18,995 nucleotides of DNA from an uncultured Collinsella sp. (GTDB taxonomy: Bacteria; Actinomycetota; Coriobacteriia; Coriobacteriales; Coriobacteriaceae): positions 1-18,995 of the forward strand of contig CABSAN010000039.1 of the NCBI GenBank assembly GCA_902475785.1. The letters run 5' to 3'. Position 1 is the stretch's first letter; each line of letters starts with the position of its first letter. The position numbers and the translations under genes were made by a program. Shown here in pieces: positions 13,592 to 18,995 of this stretch. The notes beneath the pieces were generated by a model. It saw nothing but the letters and a program-made list of their open reading frames with translations. It was not told the DNA's origin and searched no databases.

Positions 13592-13911
13592 ATGGGCGTA
13601 GCGACCCGAATCTCATTTCAGGCCAATTCGACCAAGAGCAATCTACGGTCTTGTAACTGCCTCTTTCCAAATTAGGCCCGCCCCCGGTGGGGCCCCACCC
13701 ATGCCCACGGCATAGGCCCGCCAGAGCTAGAGGGACTTCGTCATTCTTGTCTGGTAACTCTCAAATAAAGCGCAGAAAGTGTGGAAGAGCGCCGAACGAT
13801 CCTGCTGAACTCGTCGCCAACCGGCGTCAACCAGTGTGGAGATGGTTCAAGCAGGCATCCTGTTCGAAAAATGCCGTATTAATTGATTTCGACCAAAATT
13901 CGACCAAGATT
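13592..13911. other. Intergenic stretch between the cassette and the tRNA
   Basis: No convincing gene. Visible pieces are a perfect 14-bp palindrome, GGTGGGGCCCCACC (13686-13699), and two copies of AATTCGACCAAGA (near 13624 and 13900), the second next to an extra TTCGACCAAA. CGACCAAGA also matches the 3' end of the adjacent tRNA plus its flank in the opposite orientation, which may be a trace of a past integration but is too short to prove it. A weak 91-aa open frame on the plus strand lacks a ribosome binding site and is not called. Confidence 0.4.
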
Positions 13912-13960
13912 GAAAGTCAAAAAAGAAAGCAGCTCAGAGGAACAATACCTCTGAGCTGCT
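13912..13960 (-). terminator. Rho-independent terminator of the tRNA-fMet gene
   Basis: On the minus strand a perfect 13-bp stem, AGCAGCTCAGAGG/CCTCTGAGCTGCT (13928-13960), with a 7-base loop is followed by TTCTTTTTTG. It starts 9 bases after the tRNA CCA end. Confidence 0.9.
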
Positions 13961-13968
13961 AAAAGTCT

Positions 13969-14045
13969 TGGTCGCGGGGGCAGGATTTGAACCTACGACC
14001 TCCGGGTTATGAGCCCGGCGAGCTACCAGACTGCTCCACCCCGCA
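13969..14045 (-). tRNA. Initiator tRNA-fMet (CAT anticodon)
   Basis: A 77-base cloverleaf begins (minus strand) GCGGGGTGGAGCAGTCTGG after a first T, with anticodon CAT at 14009-14011, T-arm GTAGGTTCAAATCCTGC and an encoded CCA (13969-13971 plus the discriminator A). Two initiator hallmarks are visible: no Watson-Crick pair at position 1-72 (T opposite G) and three consecutive G-C pairs at the end of the anticodon stem (GGG/CCC). It marks the right edge of the accessory zone. Confidence 0.96.
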
Positions 14046-14076
14046 ATGTCTGGGCGCCTCATGTGCGCAAGAAGGT

Positions 14077-14105
14077 ATATTACGTGGGAGTTCGGTAAAC
14101 GGCAA
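14077..14105 (-). promoter_or_regulatory. Sigma70 promoter of the tRNA-fMet gene
   Basis: On the minus strand TTGCCG (14100-14105) and TAATAT (14077-14082) are separated by exactly 17 bases. The predicted start is about 25 bases before the tRNA. Confidence 0.75.
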
Positions 14106-14181
14106 GGAAAATCTCGTAGAGCATAATTCCTTCATATTTAAAACCCCTCAGCCCATATCGCCGTGAACGAATCGCAGCCGA

Positions 14182-14206
14182 GCGCCGTCGACGGCGCGTA
14201 TACAAT
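14182..14206 (+). promoter_or_regulatory. Palindrome and candidate -10 upstream of coaX
   Basis: A perfect 16-bp palindrome, GCGCCGTCGACGGCGC (14182-14197), abuts TATACAAT (14199-14206), a plausible -10 element about 40 bases before the start codon. There is no recognisable -35, so the palindrome could be an operator occupying the -35 region. Confidence 0.35.
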
Positions 14207-14242
14207 GGTGCGCGTCCTTTTATGCCAACACCGGGAGTAGAC

Positions 14243-15016
14243 ATGCTGCTCGCTATCGATATGGGAAACACGCAGACGGCCATGGGCCTGTTTGACGGAA
14301 ACGAGCTGGTGCAGTCGTGGCGCATGCCCACCGACCGCTCCTATACCGCCGACGAGATCCATGTGCGCCTGATGGGCTTCTTTAAGATGTACGGCCTTTC
14401 ACTCGATGCGGTCGACGCGATCGCCTTTGCCGGCGTGGTGCCGCAGCTCTCGCGCGAGTGGCACGCCGTGGCCGACCGCATTGCCGCGGACGCCATCGTC
14501 ATCGGACCGCAGACGGCCGCCGTGACCAAGCTGCGCGCGGCGCGTCCCCAGACCGTAGGTGCCGATCGCGTCGCCAACGCCATCGCAGCCGAGACTTTCT
14601 ACGGCGCGCCGGCGATCGTGGTGGACTTTGGCACCGCAACCAATATCGATGTCATCGACGAGGACGGCTATTACATTGGCGGAGCGATCGCGCCGGGCAT
14701 CCGCATCTCCATGGACGCGCTTGCCGCCCGAGCCGCCAAGCTCGCCAGCGTGCCGCTCGAGGCGCCCGAGCACGCCATCGGCCGCGACACCGAGGAATGC
14801 ATCAAGGTCGGCGCCGTGGTGGGCGCTGCCGCCATGGCCGAGGGCCTGGTCGCGCGCATGAAGCGCGAGCTGGGCCGCGACGATGCCACCGTTATCGCCA
14901 CGGGCGGTCTTGCCGGCATCGTCGCCGATTCGACCGATGCCTTCGACGTGGTCGATGGCCAACTCACCATTAAGGGCATCTGCGAAATCTATCGCCGCAT
15001 GCAGGAGCTGGGATAG
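14243..15016 (+). CDS. coaX: Type III pantothenate kinase
   Basis: This enzyme phosphorylates pantothenate, the first step of coenzyme A synthesis, and belongs to the ASKHA superfamily. At 257 residues it has the family's usual length. Visible motifs are the phosphate-1 loop 'DMGNTQTAMGLF' (residues 6-17), 'GADRVANAIAA', the 'VVDFGTATNIDVID' phosphate-2 motif (Asn where Thr is common), 'GGAIAPGI' and the adenosine-side 'VIATGGLAGIVA'. The start is ATG 14243 because GGGAG lies 5 bases before it; an in-frame ATG 21 bases upstream has no such site. It is the only plus-strand gene seen, convergent with the AAA_14 gene and separated from it by a hairpin repeat. Type III kinases are known to be insensitive to CoA feedback; no other regulation is visible. 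Confidence 0.95.
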   Translation: MLLAIDMGNTQTAMGLFDGNELVQSWRMPTDRSYTADEIHVRLMGFFKMYGLSLDAVDAIAFAGVVPQLSREWHAVADRIAADAIVIGPQTAAVTKLRAARPQTVGADRVANAIAAETFYGAPAIVVDFGTATNIDVIDEDGYYIGGAIAPGIRISMDALAARAAKLASVPLEAPEHAIGRDTEECIKVGAVVGAAAMAEGLVARMKRELGRDDATVIATGGLAGIVADSTDAFDVVDGQLTIKGICEIYRRMQELG

Positions 15017-15069
15017 GGCGGGAGCTTAAGTCGAGCACGGGCACGAGCGGCGAACTAGGCAACGCATTG

Positions 15070-15116
15070 GTCCTATTCCTCAAAATCGAAAATTTTTTAG
15101 TTTTGAGGAATAGGAC
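15070..15116. repeat. Hairpin repeat 1 (3' side of the AAA_14 gene)
   Basis: A perfect 16-bp stem, GTCCTATTCCTCAAAA/TTTTGAGGAATAGGAC, surrounds a 15-base loop, TCGAAAATTTTTTAG. It lies between the convergent coaX and AAA_14 genes, ending 6 bases from the AAA_14 stop, and probably also serves as a transcript end. The same element occurs twice on the other side of the AAA_14 gene. Confidence 0.9.
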
Positions 15117-15122
15117 TTTCTG

Positions 15123-16319
15123 CTACGTCTCACCGCACAGCCACCTCGCCAGGTCCACGATCTGCACCCCATTGCGGTCCGTGGCCTCGTGATGCGTGCG
15201 GGCGAGAATCATCTTGGGGTACGCGTCGCCAATGCTCAGCAGTGGTGAAATCTCGCGTTCAAATGTCTTATCCGAGCTGATGTCGTCGCTCACCTGAATG
15301 TAGAGCTTCTCGCTTCGCTTGATCGCTACAAAGTCTATTTCCTTTTTATAGAGTACGCCGACGTATACCTCGTATCCGCGGCGCAGCAGCTCGATGGCCA
15401 CCATGTTCTCGTACACGCGACCCCAGTCCATATCGCGTGTACCGAGCAGTGCGTATTTAAACGCATGGTCCGCCAGATAGTACTTCTCGCCGCTCTTAAG
15501 GTATTTTTTGCCGCGAATGTCGTATCGACGAACTTTATAGAAGGCAAACGCATCGCACAGGTACCCCATGTACGTGCCGACGGTCTTGTTCGTAATCTTT
15601 AGCCCATCCGCATTTAATGCATCAGTAATGTTGCGTGCCGACGTAATGTTGGAAACGTTGTCCATCATGTAATCGGCAATGCGCAGCAGCGCCGATTCGT
15701 TTCTCACGTTATGCCGCTGCACGATATCTCTCACAATGAGCGTCTTAAAGACGTTGGAGAGATATTGATAGCGCTGCTCCTGCAGTGGATAAGGGTAAGA
15801 GCCAGACATGCCGCCGGTTCTCGCGTACTCATCGAAGTCGCGGTCGACCTCGCTCTCGTCGCCATAGAGACGATACTCCTCAAACGAGAATGGGAAAACC
15901 TCGATCTCGAAGGTGCGCCCCGTAAAGAGCGTTGACAGATCGCTCGACAGCAAAAAGGCGTTCGATCCGGTGATGAAGATGTCGTACTGCTCGGATGCGT
16001 GAAGGCTGTTGATCGCACGCTCAAAACCGTCGCACATCTGAACTTCATCGATAAGCAGAAAGTTATGCTTGCCGGCCACTCGATGCTCTTTTACATAGGT
16101 GAGCAACGCGTGATACTCGAGCAGGTTCTCGAACTCATCGAGGTTGTAGTTGATATGGATGACATTCGAATTGGACAGATTCGCCTCCACGTAATCGCGG
16201 AGGGCCTCGAGCAATTTTGACTTACCGCTACGGCGGATGCCCGTTATGACCTTGATGTCCGGCACGCCAATAAGGCTCGTCAACGTGTCCATATATGACG
16301 TTCTATTGATGAGTTTCAT
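15123..16319 (-). CDS. AAA_14/DUF4143 ATP-binding protein
   Basis: This 398-residue protein joins an N-terminal AAA_14 ATPase domain (Walker A GIRRSGKS at 27-34, Walker B FLLIDE at 87-92, sensor-like 'IFITGSNAFLLSSDLSTLFTGR' at about 115-136) to a C-terminal DUF4143 region (about 200-398). The latter has a PD-(D/E)xK-like signature, 'KKEIDFVAI...KLYIQVS'. The family is very common and often multicopy in gut anaerobes; its function is unproven, though linked by annotation to nuclease-like or defence roles. GAGGAGG lies 5 bases before the ATG. The gene is lower in GC than its neighbours and is framed by three near-identical hairpins, so it looks like an inserted unit. Confidence 0.9.
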   Translation of the reverse strand: MKLINRTSYMDTLTSLIGVPDIKVITGIRRSGKSKLLEALRDYVEANLSNSNVIHINYNLDEFENLLEYHALLTYVKEHRVAGKHNFLLIDEVQMCDGFERAINSLHASEQYDIFITGSNAFLLSSDLSTLFTGRTFEIEVFPFSFEEYRLYGDESEVDRDFDEYARTGGMSGSYPYPLQEQRYQYLSNVFKTLIVRDIVQRHNVRNESALLRIADYMMDNVSNITSARNITDALNADGLKITNKTVGTYMGYLCDAFAFYKVRRYDIRGKKYLKSGEKYYLADHAFKYALLGTRDMDWGRVYENMVAIELLRRGYEVYVGVLYKKEIDFVAIKRSEKLYIQVSDDISSDKTFEREISPLLSIGDAYPKMILARTHHEATDRNGVQIVDLARWLCGET

Positions 16320-16345
16320 TGGGGCCTCCTCGCGGTCTTTTATCG

Positions 16346-16386
16346 CTATTCCTCAAAAACGAAAATATTTCAGTTTTGAGGAATAG
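16346..16386. repeat. Hairpin repeat 2 (5' leader of the AAA_14 gene)
   Basis: A 13-bp stem, CTATTCCTCAAAA/TTTTGAGGAATAG, surrounds a 15-base loop, ACGAAAATATTTCAG. It lies 27 bases before the start codon of the AAA_14 gene, so it is probably in the mRNA leader or overlaps its promoter. Confidence 0.88.
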
Positions 16387-16432
16387 GCTCTGTAGCGAAT
16401 ATACCTCGCGAAAGGCCGAGCTGCCTTAATTC

Positions 16433-16471
16433 TATTCCTCAAAAACGAAAATTTTTCAGTTTTGAGGAATA
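16433..16471. repeat. Hairpin repeat 3
   Basis: A 12-bp stem, TATTCCTCAAAA/TTTTGAGGAATA, surrounds the 15-base loop ACGAAAATTTTTCAG. It is in the same orientation as repeats 1 and 2, and 46 bases from repeat 2. Arms of repeats 2 and 3 could pair with each other as well as within each hairpin. Confidence 0.88.
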
Positions 16472-16502
16472 AAGCGCTGGCAACCCATTCCCCAGACAAG
16501 CG

Positions 16503-16536
16503 AAAGCCCTCCCCGGTGCAGGCCGAGGAGGGCTTT
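16503..16536 (-). terminator. Terminator-like hairpin after the folate/biotin-ligase-like genes
   Basis: AAAGCCCTCC (16503-16512) pairs perfectly with GGAGGGCTTT (16527-16536) around a 14-base loop. It lies 36 bases past the stop of the biotin-ligase-like gene. The U-tract is short (TTT), so termination may be partial. Confidence 0.65.
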
Positions 16537-16572
16537 GTTGTCATCGTTATCTTTGAGCGTGGGCGCCCTGCG

Positions 16573-17274
16573 TTACAGCCCGCGAATGCGCACGGCCTCG
16601 GGCGGAAACTCTTGCTCGCCGGCATCGGTCTTGATGGTCGCGCGGCCCCAGATGTCCAGGCCCGCAAACACACCGACCGCAAGCGGCAAGCCGTTGGGCG
16701 ACACCGCCGCAACTTGGCGGCCCAGCAGCGGCACCATGTCGAAGTACTCGCCCAGCACCGGGGCCAGCGGGCCGGCAGCGCCCTGTGGCGCGTTGGCGGC
16801 AACCGCCCAGGCGTCCACACGGGTCAGCACAGCGGTGGCCAATACCTCGACCAGCGCTTCGTCAGCCACATCCACACCAAGCTCGCCCAGCGCCGCGCGC
16901 TCAATATCCACCGTCACGGCACCGAACATGCCCGCAGCACCGGCACCGCCGTTCACGGCAACACGCGCGAGCGACGTCTCAAACGCAGGCGCACCACACA
17001 CGATATCGCTCGGCCACTGGATACCCACCTTACCGGCAAGGCCCAGGCCCGGCGTCGATGCCGTGCCCACGAACGCGTCCATCATGCCCATCGCCGCCAC
17101 AAACGGCAGGCCGTGGAAAGCATGCATGTTCACATCCGGACGCACAACCAGCGAAAACGTCAGCGAAGCATCGCCCGCGCTCCACGCGCACCAGCCCGCG
17201 GACACGCCCTCGCGGCCCGCGTCACGCGCCGCGTCGAGCTCGGTACCGGCGGCAACAGCATTCATCTCGATCAT
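16573..17274 (-). CDS. Biotin-protein-ligase-like protein with degenerate active site
   Basis: This 233-residue protein resembles the BirA/LplA catalytic fold plus the small C-terminal SH3-like BPL domain. Fold signs are 'LTFSLVVRP', 'LPFVAAMGMMDAF', 'GKVGIQWPSDIVCG' and the C-terminal 'VAAVSPNGLPLAVGVFAGLDIWGRATIKT'. However, the biotin/ATP-binding GRGRxGR loop is missing: 'AGWCAWSAGDASL' stands in its place. KWPND has become QWPSD, and the catalytic Lys segment (K-L-x-G-I-L in true ligases) is replaced by 'APAFETSL'. It is therefore probably not an active biotin ligase. The ATG follows the folate-fusion stop directly (TAGATG), so the two are co-translated. Met4 is an alternative start. Its role, perhaps regulatory or binding only, is unknown. 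Confidence 0.65.
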   Translation of the reverse strand: MIEMNAVAAGTELDAARDAGREGVSAGWCAWSAGDASLTFSLVVRPDVNMHAFHGLPFVAAMGMMDAFVGTASTPGLGLAGKVGIQWPSDIVCGAPAFETSLARVAVNGGAGAAGMFGAVTVDIERAALGELGVDVADEALVEVLATAVLTRVDAWAVAANAPQGAAGPLAPVLGEYFDMVPLLGRQVAAVSPNGLPLAVGVFAGLDIWGRATIKTDAGEQEFPPEAVRIRGL

Positions 17275-18995
17275 CTACATACGCCCCAATTCGCCCACGA
17301 TATGGCCCACGCGATCCTCGGGCTCCTTGACCTCGACGCCGTTGTAGCGGAAGAACCGCGCCGGGTCGTGCATCAGGTCCTCGAGCGGCACCAGCACAAA
17401 GTCTCGCTCGCCGATCAGCGGATGCGGCAGGCGCAGCTTCTTGCCGTCGTGGGTCTCGCCGTCCATCCACAGCAGGTCCAAGTCGATGGTGCGCGGGCCG
17501 TTTGCCTTGGCCTTTTTGGAGCGGTCACGGCCCAGCTCGGCCTCAATCTTCATGAGCTCGTCAAGCAGCACCAGCGGCGCCAGCTCAGTCTTGATCTCGA
17601 TGATGGCGTTGGCAAACGTGTCCTGGCGCGTCTCGTAAGCCGGCTCGCTCTCGTAGATGCGCGAGCAGTTGAACACACAGGTGAGCGGAATCTCGGCAAT
17701 CATGTTGCGCGCGGCGCGGATGTTGTCGCAACGATGCCCCAGGTTGGAACCCACAGCCACAAACGCACGGCGCGGTTGCGGCTCGGCGACAGCCCAGTAA
17801 CCGTTCAGGAACTGCGCAAAGCCCGCAACGTCGTGCACGCGCACGATGTTGGCACCGGCCTGGATGGCGCCCAGGCACACACCAAACGTGGCGGCATCGC
17901 GTGCGGCGGCCTCGGTCACGCCCGAGACGGCACCCACAAAGCGCTTGCGCGACACAGCGCACATGAGCGGATAGCCCAGCGACGCCATCTTGGCGGTCTC
18001 GCGCTGGATGACGATGTCTTCGTTGGCCGTCTTGCCAAAGCCCGGGCCGGGATCGATGCAGATGCGGTCGCGCGACACGCCGGCATGGATGAGCGTGCGG
18101 GCCTGGTCGGACAGAAAGCCCATGACGCGGCGCATGATGGGCGCAGAATCGGGCAGGGTAAAGCGGCGGAGCTGCGAAGTGGGCACATAGGCTTCCTCAC
18201 GTCGGGCACTGCGGCGCATCATGGCTGCCAGGTGATCATTGGACTCCGATGCGGCCTCGGTGGCTGCGGGCGCGGCCTCGGGCGCAGCGGCGGCAGGGGC
18301 AGCCTGATCGGCAGCCGGCGTCTCTGGCTCGGACTCGGGCGCGGGCTCCGATTCGCCAAACGGCAGCGAGGGCTGTACCACACCGCCCGGAAGCTTGGCT
18401 TCAACCTTGGGCTCGCCCAATAACTTGCCGCGACGGCGACGGGCCGGCTTCTCGGCCTCGCGCGCGGCCTCGACCGCCGCTTCGCGCGCCTTCTCGGCAA
18501 CAAACGCCGCAGCCGAGGTATCGAGCTGCACCGTCGCGTGCGTGCGTGCGGGTGCGGCGACCTCGCCGGCGTGCACTACGATAACGCCGCAGGTGCTCGT
18601 CTTAACAAACTCAACCATCTTGGGATCGGTGAAGCCCGTCACGTCGTTGACAATCGAAGCACCGCAGCGCACTGCCGCCTTGGCAACCGCCACATGACGC
18701 GTATCGATCGAGACGATGGCGCCCTCTTTGGCGAGCGCGCGCACGACGGGCAGCACGCGACGCGCCTCCTCGTCGGGGTTGACCGGGGTAAAGCCGGGGC
18801 GCGTGGACTCGCCGCCCACGTCGATGATGTCGGCGCCGGCATCGAGCATCGCCAGGCCGTACTCGATAGCGGTATCCTGGTCAAAGTGCTCACCGCCGTC
18901 GCTAGACGAATCGGGCGTCACGTTGAGGACGCCCATGATACGCGGACGGTCAAAGCTGAGCTCGTACTTTCCGCACCGCCATGTCTTGCTGTCGT
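17275..18995 (-). CDS. folP-folK: Fused dihydropteroate synthase and HPPK (FolP-FolK), 5' end cut by the window
   Basis: This bifunctional folate enzyme makes 7,8-dihydropteroate from pABA and the pterin pyrophosphate that its second domain supplies. The frame is open past the ATG at 18936 to the window edge, reading '...TWRCGKYELSFDRPRIMG', the normal DHPS N-terminus, so the gene is longer than shown. Counting from that ATG, the DHPS part has 'NVTPDSSSDGG' (5-15), 'DVGGESTRPG', 'SIDTRH', 'VNDVTG', a His near 121, 'IDPGPGFGKT', 'AVSRKRFVG' and 'RVHDV'. A low-complexity insertion of about 135 residues (about 125-262, Ala/Glu/Pro-rich with RRRRGK) splits it. The HPPK domain is about 388-545, with 'AVGSNLGHR' and 'NGPRTIDLDLLWMDG'. 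Ser11 replaces the Phe normally found in the pABA/sulfonamide loop. Confidence 0.93.
   Translation of the reverse strand, partial: DSKTWRCGKYELSFDRPRIMGVLNVTPDSSSDGGEHFDQDTAIEYGLAMLDAGADIIDVGGESTRPGFTPVNPDEEARRVLPVVRALAKEGAIVSIDTRHVAVAKAAVRCGASIVNDVTGFTDPKMVEFVKTSTCGVIVVHAGEVAAPARTHATVQLDTSAAAFVAEKAREAAVEAAREAEKPARRRRGKLLGEPKVEAKLPGGVVQPSLPFGESEPAPESEPETPAADQAAPAAAAPEAAPAATEAASESNDHLAAMMRRSARREEAYVPTSQLRRFTLPDSAPIMRRVMGFLSDQARTLIHAGVSRDRICIDPGPGFGKTANEDIVIQRETAKMASLGYPLMCAVSRKRFVGAVSGVTEAAARDAATFGVCLGAIQAGANIVRVHDVAGFAQFLNGYWAVAEPQPRRAFVAVGSNLGHRCDNIRAARNMIAEIPLTCVFNCSRIYESEPAYETRQDTFANAIIEIKTELAPLVLLDELMKIEAELGRDRSKKAKANGPRTIDLDLLWMDGETHDGKKLRLPHPLIGERDFVLVPLEDLMHDPARFFRYNGVEVKEPEDRVGHIVGELGRM

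Noticed and set aside
13687..13962. 91-codon plus-strand open frame next to the tRNA
   Set aside because: No ribosome binding site, no family resemblance, and it runs into the tRNA terminator hairpin.
15070..16471. Terminal inverted repeats of a simple transposon around the AAA_14 gene
   Set aside because: The three hairpins are each palindromic and in direct orientation, and no transposase is encoded. They are kept as a hairpin-flanked unit and not called as an IS.
16462..18423. 653-codon plus-strand open frame
   Set aside because: Antisense to FolP-FolK and the biotin-ligase-like gene. It arises from high GC at third codon positions.

Overview
The window looks like a chromosomal segment of a high-GC, anaerobic, gut-type actinobacterium. 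Coriobacteriia is my best guess, perhaps Collinsella. This rests on the gene set (an ion-pumping group 4 [NiFe] hydrogenase, an Fe-S old-yellow-enzyme reductase, a fused FolP-FolK) and on overall composition. It is inference, since no taxonomic marker gene is present.

Positions 1-5779 (minus strand) hold a compact operon for a membrane-bound group 4 [NiFe] hydrogenase. The order matches EchA-B-C-D-E-F, but the NuoL/M-like (EchA/HycC) and NuoH-like (EchB/HycD) membrane subunits are one 960-residue protein. It is followed by the NuoB-like small subunit, a NuoC-like subunit with a long Ala/Lys tail, the NuoD-like NiFe large subunit (which ends exactly at its last metal-binding motif) and a 2x[4Fe-4S] ferredoxin. 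Just upstream lies a small double-HTH, transposase-derived protein (5960-6364) with its own promoter and terminator. Positions 6802-8832 encode an OYE/2,4-dienoyl-CoA-reductase-type flavoenzyme.

Positions 8976-13968 are an accessory zone between housekeeping blocks. It starts with an array of eight 15-bp elements in strictly alternating orientation every 40-41 bp. Next come two diverged copies of a module with palindromic TCCGGACATT clusters, 11-bp-phased TGCGACA repeats and the 3' end of an AlbA_2/Schlafen-type ATPase-like regulator. One copy carries the intact gene and the other only a broken tail. Last is a three-gene cassette: an unknown 94-aa ORF, a 51-aa ORF, and a DUF4268 protein with a PD-(D/E)xK-like core. 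The 94-aa ORF and the AlbA_2 gene share a conserved upstream box. The zone is bounded on the right by an initiator tRNA-fMet gene with a good promoter and terminator.

Positions 14243-18995 return to core metabolism: type III pantothenate kinase (coaX, plus strand), then on the minus strand a fused dihydropteroate synthase-HPPK (cut by the window edge) abutting a degenerate biotin-ligase-like protein. Between them sits an AAA_14/DUF4143 ATPase flanked by three near-identical hairpins with conserved 15-nt loops, which looks like a self-contained insertion unit. Long open frames antisense to the real genes are abundant because of the GC bias and were left out.
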